From contig NZ_MECL01000025.1 in NCBI RefSeq assembly GCF_014596445.1, positions 30,948 through 94,947 on the forward strand: DNA of 64,000 nucleotides. Reading direction: 5' to 3'. This document shows positions 43,207 to 51,465 of the stretch, one piece after another. A model generated the notes under the pieces. It saw only the letters and a list, made by a program, of their open reading frames with translations. It was not told the DNA's origin and made no database searches. Position 1 is the stretch's first letter. The number at the start of each line of letters is the position of its first letter. Made by a program: the position numbers and the translations under genes. The stretch is from Streptomyces sp. CBMA29. Lineage in GTDB: Bacteria; Actinomycetota; Actinomycetes; Streptomycetales; Streptomycetaceae.

Positions 43207-44202
43207 ATGGAGTACACACAGCTCGGACGTACCGGCCTCAAGGTCAGCCGTCTGGTTCTCGGCACGATGAACTTCGGCCCGGAGACGGATGAGGCGGACA
43301 GCCACTCGATCATGGACGCGGCCCTCGCGGCGGGCGTCAACTACTTCGACACCGCCAACGTCTACGGCTGGGGCGAGAACAAGGGCCGCACCGAGGAGAT
43401 CATCGGCACCTGGTTCGCCAAGGGCGGCGACCGCCGCGACAAGACGGTCCTGGCCACCAAGGTGAACGGCTACATGGGCACCGCCGACGAGCCCTGGCCG
43501 AACCACGACAAGCTCAGCGCGCTCAACATCCGGCGCGCCGTCGAGGCCAGCCTCAAGCGGCTGAACACCGACTACATCGACATCTACCAGTTCCACCACG
43601 TCGACCGGGACACTCCGTGGGAGGAGATCTGGCAGGCGATCGACGTCCTGATCCAGCAGGGCAAGATCCTCTACGCCGGGTCGAGCAACTTCGCGGGCTG
43701 GCACATCGCGCAGGCCAACGAGGCGGCGGCGCGGCGCGGTTCACTCGGTCTGATCACCGAGCAGTGCCTGTACAACCTGGCGGAGCGGCGGGCGGAGATG
43801 GAGGTCATCCCGGCGGCGCGGCACTACGGCCTCGGCGTGATCCCCTGGTCGCCGCTGAACGGCGGTCTGCTCGGCGGCGCGCTGCGCAAGCAGCGCGAGG
43901 GCGGCGGCGCGCGTTCCACCAGCGGACACAGCGCGAAGGCGCTCCAGGACGGCAAGCTGCGCGACCAGGTCCAGGCGTACGAGGACCTGTGCGACAAGCA
44001 CGGCTTCCAGCCCGGTGACGTCGGTCTCGCCTGGCTCCTCACCCGTCCGGGTGTGACCGGTCCGATCGTCGGCCCGCGCACCCAGGACCAGCTCGACTCG
44101 GCGCTGCGCGCGCTGGAGCTGGAGCTGTCGGAGGAGTTCCTGGCGGCGCTCGACGAGATCTTCCCCGGCCCTGGGCCGTCCCCGGAAGCCTTCGCCTGGT
44201 AG
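43207..44202 (+). CDS. Aldo/keto reductase
   Basis: A 331-residue NADPH-dependent reductase of the aldo/keto reductase superfamily. The catalytic set shows as FDTANVYGWGEN (Asp48, Tyr53), ATKVNGY (Lys) and YQFHHVDRDTPW (His). C-terminal GPIVGPRTQDQLDSAL binds the cofactor. It looks like the bacterial YghZ/Kv-beta-related class acting on small aldehydes. The natural substrate is not readable. No good ribosome site precedes the ATG, so start or expression is unsure. Confidence 0.9.
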   Translation: MEYTQLGRTGLKVSRLVLGTMNFGPETDEADSHSIMDAALAAGVNYFDTANVYGWGENKGRTEEIIGTWFAKGGDRRDKTVLATKVNGYMGTADEPWPNHDKLSALNIRRAVEASLKRLNTDYIDIYQFHHVDRDTPWEEIWQAIDVLIQQGKILYAGSSNFAGWHIAQANEAAARRGSLGLITEQCLYNLAERRAEMEVIPAARHYGLGVIPWSPLNGGLLGGALRKQREGGGARSTSGHSAKALQDGKLRDQVQAYEDLCDKHGFQPGDVGLAWLLTRPGVTGPIVGPRTQDQLDSALRALELELSEEFLAALDEIFPGPGPSPEAFAW

Positions 44203-44363
44203 TTCCCGGCGCCGAGGAAACCCGAGGGAACCCAGCTGAACACGGCGGGTACGGCGGGCGCGGCGGGCGGAACAGCCGCGGCGGCCGTGCCCGTCGAGCC
44301 GTCGTCCGGCCCTGACGGTGTCACGGTGTCACGGTGTGGACGGTTCGGGGGTGCCGCCGCGGG

Positions 44364-44450
44364 TCAGCCCAGCGCGGCGGCCACGACCACCACCACGAGC
44401 ATCAGGACGAAGGCGGCGGTCATCACACGGGTACGGGTTTTGGGGTCCAC
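44364..44450 (-). CDS. 28-residue hydrophobic membrane peptide
   Basis: A very short frame: GTG start at 44450, peptide VDPKTRTRVMTAAFVLMLVV and then six further residues to LG, stop at 44364. A basic head (KTRTR) and one hydrophobic helix make a small single-pass membrane peptide. It resembles the short hydrophobic proteins often annotated in streptomycetes. The next gene upstream of it is more than 2 kb away on the same strand, and the MFS gene begins beyond; it may be expressed alone. Role unknown. Confidence 0.5.
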   Translation of the reverse strand: MDPKTRTRVMTAAFVLMLVVVVVAAALG

Positions 44451-44529
44451 ACCCCGAGGTTAACCGGCCCCGGTCACCCCTCCGGCCGGTGGGCCGCCGC
44501 CCGTACCGGTCCCGTAAGCCCACGCAGGC

Positions 44530-46053
44530 TCATACGGCCGGGGTGAGCCGGGGCGCCGACTCGTCGTCCTGAGGCTGGGGCTGGGGCCGAACCTGGGCCT
44601 GGGCCTGAATCTGGGACGTGGCCCGCGCCTGGCTCTGAGGCGCCGGCGTCTTCGCGTCCGGGCAGGGCGCCGGAGCGCCCTCCCCCGCCGCCTCCGGCGC
44701 GTCCTCGGCGTCCACGCCGCCGTTGACCGGCTCGCGGGGCACGAAGGAGAGCAGGGGCTGGCCCTTGATCCTGCCGTGGCGCAGGTTGAGCCGGAGCCGG
44801 AGCCCGCCGATGCGGGCCAGGACGATCGCGACGGTGGCGGCGGCGGCCGCGGAGATCAGGCCGCCGGACAGGAAGCCGACGCGGGCGCCGTACGTGTCGG
44901 TGACCCAGCCCATGACCGGACCGCCGATCGGGGTGCCACCGACGAAGACCATCATGTACAGGCTCATCACCCGGCCGCGCATGACGGGTTCGGTCGCGAG
45001 CTGGACGGTGGCGTTGGCCGTCGTGTTGAAGGTCAGGCCGAAGATGCCGATCGGGACCAGCAGGACGGCGAAGATCCAGAAGGCGGGCGCCACGGCCGCG
45101 GCGGCCTCCAGCAGCCCGAAGACGCAGGCCGCGGCGACCAGCATGCGCAGCCGGGTACGGGTACGGCGGGCGGCGAGCAGCGCGCCGAGCAGGGAACCGG
45201 CCGCCATCAGGGTGTTGAGCAGGCCGTAGGTGCTGGCGCCGCTGTGGAAGACCTGGTTGACGAAGGCGGAGAGCCAGATCGGGAAGTTGAAGCCGAAGGT
45301 GCCGATGAAGCCGACCAGGACGATCGGCCAGATGAGGTCCGGCTTGCCCGCCACGTAGCGCAGGCCCTCGCGGAGCTGGCCCTTGCCGCGGGGCACGCGG
45401 TCGACCCGGTGCAGCTCGGAGGTGCGCATCAGCAGCAGGCCGACGAGCGGGGCGATGAAGGACAGGCCGTTGAAGAGGAAGGCCCAGCCGCTGCCGACGG
45501 CGGTGATCATCACACCGGCGACGGCGGGGCCGATCAGGCGCGCGGACTGGAAATTCGCGGAGTTGAGCGAGACCGCGTTGCGCACATGGCTCGGGCCGAC
45601 CATCTCCATGACGAAGGTCTGCCGCGCGGGGTTGTCGATCACGGTGACCATGCCGAGCAGGAAGGCGATCGTGTAGACGTGCCAGACCTGGACGACCCCG
45701 CTGAGGGTGAGGACGGCCAGCAGGAGGCCCAGGAGGCCGAGTACGGCCTGGGTGAGGATCAGGATCTGCCGCTTGGGGTAGCGGTCGGCGATGACACCGC
45801 CCCAGAGGCCGAAGAGCAGCATCGGCAGGAACTGGAGCGCGGTGGTGATGCCCACCGCGAAGGACGAGCCGGTGATGCTGAGCACCAGCCAGTCCTGGGC
45901 GATCCTCGACATCCAGGTGCCGGTGTTGGACACCACGGCGCCGGTCGCGAAAAGCCGGTAGTTGCGGACCTTGAGCGAGCTGAAGGTGCTCGTCCTGCCG
46001 TCCGCGGGTCGGTCAGGTTCGGTTGCGGTGCCTGGTCCGGCTGCCGAACTCAA
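44530..46053 (-). CDS. MFS transporter (EntS/YfiS-like)
   Basis: A 507-residue major facilitator with 12 predicted helices: SLKVRNYRLFATGAVVSNTGTWM starts the first, and GVIADRYPKRQ is motif A. It belongs to the MFS_3/EntS-like branch, often drug or siderophore exporters. The C-terminal ~80 residues form a Pro/Gln/Ala-rich tail. The start is TTG at 46053, with GGGGAGG upstream. It lies downstream of a marR gene on the same strand, with a 187-base gap that holds 18-19-base repeats. Likely regulated by that MarR protein. Confidence 0.88.
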   Translation of the reverse strand: MSSAAGPGTATEPDRPADGRTSTFSSLKVRNYRLFATGAVVSNTGTWMSRIAQDWLVLSITGSSFAVGITTALQFLPMLLFGLWGGVIADRYPKRQILILTQAVLGLLGLLLAVLTLSGVVQVWHVYTIAFLLGMVTVIDNPARQTFVMEMVGPSHVRNAVSLNSANFQSARLIGPAVAGVMITAVGSGWAFLFNGLSFIAPLVGLLLMRTSELHRVDRVPRGKGQLREGLRYVAGKPDLIWPIVLVGFIGTFGFNFPIWLSAFVNQVFHSGASTYGLLNTLMAAGSLLGALLAARRTRTRLRMLVAAACVFGLLEAAAAVAPAFWIFAVLLVPIGIFGLTFNTTANATVQLATEPVMRGRVMSLYMMVFVGGTPIGGPVMGWVTDTYGARVGFLSGGLISAAAAATVAIVLARIGGLRLRLNLRHGRIKGQPLLSFVPREPVNGGVDAEDAPEAAGEGAPAPCPDAKTPAPQSQARATSQIQAQAQVRPQPQPQDDESAPRLTPAV

Positions 46054-46164
46054 TCGGGTCTCGCCTCCCCTTCAACAGGTGGTCGGTCGTGCTGTCCGAT
46101 GGCTCGCGCGGCACAGGTGTCGTACGGGTCATACAGCTCGTGCGGTTCGTACTGGTCCTTAAAA

Positions 46165-46239
46165 GTCATACGTTTCGTGCGGGTCGTACAAGGTCGTGCG
46201 CGTCGTACAAGGTCGCGCCGGTCATACGAGGTCGTGCCG
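46165..46239. repeat. Four 18-19-bp repeats between marR and the MFS gene
   Basis: Related units begin at 46165, 46183, 46202 and 46221, each GTC(A/G)TAC-x-A/T-GGTCG(T/C)GC-like. The region 46128-46144 holds a further degenerate copy. They lie downstream of the marR stop and upstream of the MFS start. Confidence 0.7.
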
Positions 46240-46240
46240 G

Positions 46241-46675
46241 TCACAGGTGAGCGAGCTTCTCCAGGACCGGAGCCGCCTCGCGGAGCACCGCGCGCTCCTC
46301 GTCGGTCAGGCCCTCGGTGAGCCGGGCCAGCCAGGCGTTCCGCGTGTCGCGGGCCTCGGCGAGGATCGCCTCGGCCTGCTCGGTCTGGCTCACCACCACC
46401 TGGCGCCGGTCGTCGGGATGCGGTTCCCGGCGGACCAGCCCCTTGGCCTCGAGCATCGCCACGATGCGGGTCATCGACGGCGGCTGCACGTGCTCCCTGC
46501 GGGCCAGTTCGCCAGGGGTGGCGGACCCGCAACGGGCCAGGGTGCCCAGCACCGACATCTCGGTAGGGCTGAGCGTCTCGTCGACACGCTGGTGGCGCAG
46601 TCGGCGGGAGAGGCGCATCACGGCGGAGCGCAGCGAATTCACCGCGGCGCGGTCGTCCTCGGACAGTTCGGTCAC
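46241..46675 (-). CDS. MarR-family regulator
   Basis: A 144-residue MarR winged-helix protein of usual length. The HTH is TPGELARREHVQPPSMTRIVAMLEAKGLV (~52-80) with the wing DDRRQVVVSQT following. GTG start at 46675 with AAGGAA upstream. Its promoter is covered by an 11-base inverted repeat (46681-46706), so it probably represses itself and the MFS gene downstream on the same strand. The ligand is unknown; drug-like phenolics are common for the family. Confidence 0.9.
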   Translation of the reverse strand: MTELSEDDRAAVNSLRSAVMRLSRRLRHQRVDETLSPTEMSVLGTLARCGSATPGELARREHVQPPSMTRIVAMLEAKGLVRREPHPDDRRQVVVSQTEQAEAILAEARDTRNAWLARLTEGLTDEERAVLREAAPVLEKLAHL

Positions 46676-46680
46676 GTTCC

Positions 46681-46711
46681 TTAGATTAGCTCATTAGCTA
46701 ACCTAAGTAAA
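46681..46711 (-). promoter_or_regulatory. marR promoter with overlapping inverted-repeat operator
   Basis: On the minus strand TTTACT (46711-46706), a 17-base spacer and TAATCT (46688-46683) form a promoter. Within it TTAGATTAGCT (46681-46691) and AGCTAACCTAA (46696-46706) form a near-perfect inverted repeat with a four-base spacer, the expected kind of MarR operator. Confidence 0.65.
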
Positions 46712-46825
46712 ACTTGGCCCACCGGGACCCCACTCAACCCTCATGTGCCCTGATATCACCCATACGGGTGAGATGGCCGCCGAAAGTCCCCCGCGGCGGC
46801 ACCCGGTCCGGGGACCTTGGGGCGT

Positions 46826-47077
46826 ATGGCATCGAGAGTGCTCAGCCTGCGCATAGACGCAGACCTGTGGGACCGGATCCGCGACCATGCCGCCAAACGC
46901 GGAATGAGCGCCCAGGACTATGTGGTCCAGGCGCTCATCCGTGACGACTTCGACGAACGGTTCATGACGGCCGTCGACGAGACCGAGCGGTTCTACGGGC
47001 AGGACGGGCCGCTGAGCGGACCCGCCCCCACCCCTCAGGCACCGGCTCAGAGCAGGCCGAGCGCGGGCATCAGGTAG
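46826..47077 (+). CDS. Ribbon-helix-helix (CopG/Arc-like) small protein
   Basis: An 83-residue protein. The N-terminal RVLSLRIDADLWDRIRDHAAKRGMSAQDYVVQAL is a clear ribbon-helix-helix motif (strand, helix, G-M-S turn, helix), followed by a ~35-residue polar tail. It is likely a DNA-binding regulator; no toxin partner lies next to it. ATG at 46826 has GGGG upstream. Its last 31 bases overlap the 3' end of the convergent NCS2 gene. Confidence 0.78.
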   Translation: MASRVLSLRIDADLWDRIRDHAAKRGMSAQDYVVQALIRDDFDERFMTAVDETERFYGQDGPLSGPAPTPQAPAQSRPSAGIR

Positions 47078-48456
47078 TAGAAGGCGAAGACCGCGGCCAC
47101 GGCGTAGAGCGCGACCGGCACCTCACGCCCGCGTCCGGCGGCCAGCCGCAGCAGGCAGAAACTCAGGAAGCCGATGCCGATGCCGTTGGTGATCGAGTAG
47201 GTGAACGGCATCATCACCATGGTCAGGAACGCCGGCACCGCGATGGTGAAGTCGCTCCAGTCGATCTCGCGGACCGAGCCCGCCAGGATCAGGAAGCCGA
47301 CCGCGATCAGGGCGGGCGTGGCGGCCTGGGCCGGGACCATGGTGGCCAGCGGTGTGAAGAACAGCGCGAGTACGAACATCAGGCCGGTCACGATGCTCGC
47401 GAGCCCGGTCCTGGCGCCCTCTCCGACGCCCGCCGTGGACTCCACGAAGCAGGTGTTGGCGGACGAGGAGGAGGCGCCGCCGACGGCGGTGGCGATGCCG
47501 TCGATCATCAGCACCTTGTTGATGCCGGGCAGGTCGCCCTTCTCGTCGAGCAGATCCGCCTCGTCGCTGACGCCGAGGATGGTGCCCATCGCGTCGAAGA
47601 AGCAGGACAGCAGCACGGTGAAGACGAAGAGCACGCCGGTCAGGATGCCGACCTGCTGGAAGCCGCCGAAGAGGCTGACCTTGCCGACGAGGCCGAAGTC
47701 GGGGCTGGCGACCGGGTTGCCGGGCCACTTGGGAACGGTGAGGCCCCAGTTGGCGGCGGGGATGTCGGCGACGGCGTCCACGATCACCGCGAGGACCGTC
47801 ATGGCGACGATGGAGATCAGGATCGCGCCCGCGACCTTGCGGATGATCAGCGCCAGGGTGAGCAGGGTGCCGAGGATGAAGATCAGCACGGGCCAGCCGT
47901 TGAGGTGGCCGTCGGAGCCGAGCTGGAGCGGCACGGTGGTGTGAGCGGCGTCCGGGATACGGGTGACGAAGCCGGAGTCGACCAGGCCGATCAGCATGAT
48001 GAACAGGCCGATGCCGATCGCGATGCCCTTGCGCAGGCCGAGCGGCACCGCGCTCATCACGCGCTCCCGCAGCCCGGTGGCGACCATGACCATGATCGCG
48101 AAACCGGCGAGCACGACCATGCCCATCGCGTCCGGCCAGCTCATCTTGGGCGCGAGCTGGAGGGCGACGACGGTGTTCACGCCGAGCCCGGCGGCGAGCG
48201 CGATCGGCACATTGCCGACCACGCCCATCAGCAGGGTGGTGAAGGCGGCGGTGATCACGGTCGCGGTGACGAGCTGGCCGCCGACCAGGTGGTGGCCGTA
48301 CTTGTCCACGGCGGAGCCGAGGATGATCGGGTTGAGCACGATGATGTACGCCATCGCGAAGAAGGTGGCGAGACCGCCGCGAATCTCCCTCGGGACGCTG
48401 GACCCGCGCTCGGAGATCCGGAAATAGCGGTCAAGGCCGGGGGCGGCGGGCGGCAT
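47047..48456 (-). CDS. NCS2-family purine permease (AzgA-like)
   Basis: A 469-residue transporter with 12-14 hydrophobic segments, for adenine, guanine or hypoxanthine:H+ uptake. Family marks: GLATFFAMAYIIVLNP near the start, ALAAGLGVNTVVALQL, and the long SSSANTCFVESTAGVGEGARTGLAS segment of the AzgA branch. ATG at 48456 is preferred since GAGGA stands five bases upstream; a TTG at 48468 has nothing. A minus-strand TTGACA lies at 48545-48540, but no well-spaced -10 is clear. Confidence 0.9.
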   Translation of the reverse strand: MPPAAPGLDRYFRISERGSSVPREIRGGLATFFAMAYIIVLNPIILGSAVDKYGHHLVGGQLVTATVITAAFTTLLMGVVGNVPIALAAGLGVNTVVALQLAPKMSWPDAMGMVVLAGFAIMVMVATGLRERVMSAVPLGLRKGIAIGIGLFIMLIGLVDSGFVTRIPDAAHTTVPLQLGSDGHLNGWPVLIFILGTLLTLALIIRKVAGAILISIVAMTVLAVIVDAVADIPAANWGLTVPKWPGNPVASPDFGLVGKVSLFGGFQQVGILTGVLFVFTVLLSCFFDAMGTILGVSDEADLLDEKGDLPGINKVLMIDGIATAVGGASSSSANTCFVESTAGVGEGARTGLASIVTGLMFVLALFFTPLATMVPAQAATPALIAVGFLILAGSVREIDWSDFTIAVPAFLTMVMMPFTYSITNGIGIGFLSFCLLRLAAGRGREVPVALYAVAAVFAFYYLMPALGLL

Positions 48457-48651
48457 ACGGGTCCTCAAAGTGCTCAGCTTGGATGATCATACGAACAAAT
48501 TCGGCCAGCGCGTGGCTGCTTCAGTATGAATAAACAACTTGTCAAACGCCATCTGCGCGCGTAGATCCTTGAATCGCACGGCCACCACCACCCGGCCACC
48601 ACCCCGCGGGCACCCCGCCACCACCGCGCCCGACCCCGTTACCGCCCCCAT

Positions 48652-48657
48652 TACGAT
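48652..48657 (+). promoter_or_regulatory. -10 box of the DUF2530 gene (leaderless)
   Basis: TACGAT ends six bases before the ATG at 48664, with no ribosome site between. The -35 region is weak. Confidence 0.45.
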
Positions 48658-48663
48658 GGGCGC

Positions 48664-48942
48664 ATGAGCAGCAACCGGACCCCCCTGCGCGAGGCCCCAG
48701 AGCCGCTGGAGGCCAACGATGTGGCCACTGTCACAGTCGGCACGATCGTCTGGGCCGTGCTCTTCGTCGTGCAGCTCCCCTTCTACGGCTGGTATGCGGA
48801 CCACGGCCATACCTGGCTGATCTGGACCTGTCTGGCGGGCGCGGGGCTCGGACTGATCGGCCTGAAATACGTCACCGCGCGGCGGGCCGCGATCCGTCGG
48901 GCCGCCGCGGCGCGCGGTCCGCAAGGGCCCTCCGCCGAGTAG
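48664..48942 (+). CDS. DUF2530 two-helix membrane protein
   Basis: A 92-residue protein with two membrane helices (~22-42, VGTIVWAVLFVVQLPFY, and ~48-68, TWLIWTCLAGAGLGLIGLKY) and a basic C-terminal tail (TARRAAIRRAAAAR). It fits the DUF2530 family of small actinobacterial membrane proteins. Role unknown. The ATG is probably the first base of a leaderless mRNA. It lies 30 bases upstream of the P-type ATPase gene and may be co-transcribed with it. Confidence 0.82.
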   Translation: MSSNRTPLREAPEPLEANDVATVTVGTIVWAVLFVVQLPFYGWYADHGHTWLIWTCLAGAGLGLIGLKYVTARRAAIRRAAAARGPQGPSAE

Positions 48943-48972
48943 AAGCGGCGGGCGCCACGTACCGTCGGACCC

Positions 48973-51444
48973 ATGACGGAACGCACGGACACGGAGGTCG
49001 TCACCCGGAAACCGGGACTGACCGGCGGCGAGGTCGCGGAACGCGTCGCGCGCGGCGAGGTCAATGACGTACCGGTACGCTCCTCCCGCTCAACTTCCGA
49101 GATCGTCCGGGCGAATGTCTTCACCCGGTTCAACGCGATCATCGGCTTCCTTTTTCTGATCATTTTGGTGGTCGGTCCGATCCAGGACGGCCTCTTCGGC
49201 TTCGTGATCGTCGCCAACACCGCGATCGGCATCTTCCAGGAGCTGCGCGCCAAGCGGACCCTGGACAGCCTCGCCGTGATCGGCGAGGCCAAGCCCTCGG
49301 TGCGCCGTGACGGTGCGTCGGCCGAGATCCACACCTCCGAGATCGTCCTCGGCGACCTCATCGAGTTGGGCCCCGGTGACAAGGTCGTCGTGGACGGCGT
49401 CGTCGAGGAGGCCGACGGCCTGGAGATCGACGAGTCGCTGCTGACCGGTGAGGCCGACCCGGTCATCAAGCGCGCCGGGGACCAGGCGATGTCCGGCAGC
49501 TTCGTGGTGGCGGGCGGCGGCGCCTTCACCGCCACCAAGGTCGGCCGGGAGGCGTACGCGGCGCAGCTCGCCGACGAGGCGTCCCGCTTCACGCTGGTCA
49601 ACTCCGAGCTGCGCAACGGCATCAGCCAGATCCTCAAGTACGTGATGTGGATGATGGTGCCGACGGCGGTCGGCCTGATCATCAGCCAGTTCACGGTGGA
49701 GAGCCACGACGGGCGCGAGGCCGTCCGCCGTACGGTCGGCGGCATCGTGCCGATGGTGCCGGAGGGTCTGGTGCTGCTGACCTCGGTGGCCTTCGCCATC
49801 GGCGTGATCCGGCTGGGCCGCAAGCAGTGCCTGGTCCAGGAACTGCCCGCGATCGAGGGCCTGGCCCGGGTGGACATCGTCTGTCTGGACAAGACCGGCA
49901 CCCTCACCGAAGGCGGCATGGACGTCTCGGACCTGCGCCCGCTGGACGGCGCGGACCGCGACTACACCGCCCGCGTCCTGGCCGCGCTCGGCGCCTCCGA
50001 CCCGCGCCCCAACGCCAGCCTCCAGGCCATCATCGACGCCTACCCCCGGCCCGGCGGCAACGCTTCCCAGGACGGCTCCGACGAGGGCTCCGAGGACGGC
50101 TCCCAGGACGTCTCCCAGGACGGCAGGGCCGCCAAGGACGCCGCCGCGGACGGCGGTTGGCGCTGCACCGAGGCGCTGCCCTTCAGCTCGGCCCGCAAGT
50201 ACAGCGGCGCCGCCTTCAACGAGCCGGACGGCGCCAGCAGTACGTGGCTGCTCGGCGCGCCCGACGTGCTGCTGCCCACCGGGCACGGCTCGCTCGCCGA
50301 GGTCGACCAGCTCAACAACGAGGGTCTGCGGGTGCTGCTGCTGGCCCGCACCGACCGCCCGCTCGACGACCCGCGGGTGGCCGAGACCGTCACCCCGTAC
50401 GCGCTGGTCGTCCTCGAACAGCGCCTGCGGCCCGACGCCGGGGACACGCTGCGGTACTTCGCCGAGCAGAATGTGCAGACCAAGGTCATCTCCGGCGACA
50501 ACGCGGTGTCGGTCGGCGCGGTCGCCGGCAAGCTCGGGCTGCCGGGCGCGGACGCCCCGGTGGACGCCCGCCAACTGCCCGCCGACCAGGACGAGATGGC
50601 CAAAGCGCTGGAGGGCGGCGCCGTCTTCGGGCGGGTCACGCCGCAGCAGAAGCGGGACATGGTCGGCGCCCTCCAGTCCCGCGGGCACAACGTCGCGATG
50701 ACCGGCGACGGCGTCAACGACGTACTCGCCCTCAAGGACGCCGACATCGGCGTCTCCATGGGGTCGGGTTCCGAGGCCACCCGCGCCGTCGCGCAGATCG
50801 TGCTGCTCAACAACAGCTTCGCGACGCTGCCTTCGGTGGTCGCCGAGGGCCGGCGGGTGATCGGCAACATCACCCGGGTCGCCACGCTGTTCCTCACCAA
50901 GACGGTCTACTCCGTGCTGCTCGCGGTGCTCGTGGTGTGCTGGCAGGTGCCGTACCCCTTCCTGCCGCGGCACCTCACGCTGCTGTCCACGCTCACCATC
51001 GGCGTGCCCGCCTTCTTCCTGGCGCTCGCGCCCAACAAGGAGCGGGCCAAGCCGCACTTCGTCCGGCGCGTCATGCGGTACTCGACCCCGGCGGGGATCA
51101 TCTGCGGGCTCGCGGCGATGCTGTCGTACCTGCTGGCCCGGCACCACTACTCCGGCAGCGGGGCGCTGGACGCCGAGACCAGCGCGGCGACGCTCACGCT
51201 GTTCCTGCTGGAGGTGTGGGTGCTGGCGATTGTGGCCAGGCCCTACACCTGGTGGCGGATCGCGCTGGTACTGGCCATGGGCGTCGGCTTCCTGATCGTG
51301 CTGGTCGTGCCGTGGCTCCAGTCCTTCTTCGCGCTGAAGCTGGTGGGCACGCAGATGCCGTGGACGGCCGTCGGCATCGCGGTGGCGGGCGGACTGGTGC
51401 TCGAAGCGGTGTGGGGGTGGGTGCGCAGGCGCGACACCGCGTGA
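48973..51444 (+). CDS. P-type cation-transporting ATPase (CtpE-like)
   Basis: An 823-residue P-type ATPase. The phosphorylation site is CLDKTGTLTE (Asp306), the hinge TGDGVNDVLALKDADIGVSMGSG (~577-599), the actuator loop ESLLTGEADPV, and the fourth helix begins MVPEGLVLLTS. The plan, with four N-terminal helices around the loop and six after, is that of CtpE-type Ca2+ or related cation pumps of actinobacteria. A Ser/Asp/Gly-rich insert (~360-392) sits in the nucleotide domain. TACCGT ends seven bases before the ATG, so it may also have a leaderless transcript. Confidence 0.93.
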   Translation: MTERTDTEVVTRKPGLTGGEVAERVARGEVNDVPVRSSRSTSEIVRANVFTRFNAIIGFLFLIILVVGPIQDGLFGFVIVANTAIGIFQELRAKRTLDSLAVIGEAKPSVRRDGASAEIHTSEIVLGDLIELGPGDKVVVDGVVEEADGLEIDESLLTGEADPVIKRAGDQAMSGSFVVAGGGAFTATKVGREAYAAQLADEASRFTLVNSELRNGISQILKYVMWMMVPTAVGLIISQFTVESHDGREAVRRTVGGIVPMVPEGLVLLTSVAFAIGVIRLGRKQCLVQELPAIEGLARVDIVCLDKTGTLTEGGMDVSDLRPLDGADRDYTARVLAALGASDPRPNASLQAIIDAYPRPGGNASQDGSDEGSEDGSQDVSQDGRAAKDAAADGGWRCTEALPFSSARKYSGAAFNEPDGASSTWLLGAPDVLLPTGHGSLAEVDQLNNEGLRVLLLARTDRPLDDPRVAETVTPYALVVLEQRLRPDAGDTLRYFAEQNVQTKVISGDNAVSVGAVAGKLGLPGADAPVDARQLPADQDEMAKALEGGAVFGRVTPQQKRDMVGALQSRGHNVAMTGDGVNDVLALKDADIGVSMGSGSEATRAVAQIVLLNNSFATLPSVVAEGRRVIGNITRVATLFLTKTVYSVLLAVLVVCWQVPYPFLPRHLTLLSTLTIGVPAFFLALAPNKERAKPHFVRRVMRYSTPAGIICGLAAMLSYLLARHHYSGSGALDAETSAATLTLFLLEVWVLAIVARPYTWWRIALVLAMGVGFLIVLVVPWLQSFFALKLVGTQMPWTAVGIAVAGGLVLEAVWGWVRRRDTA

Positions 51445-51465
51445 ACCCGCACACCTGAGGGTCCG

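Noticed and set aside
46681..46706. A DmdR1 iron box in front of marR
   Set aside because: The half-site looks similar, but the arms are spaced for a 26-base repeat rather than the 19-base iron box.
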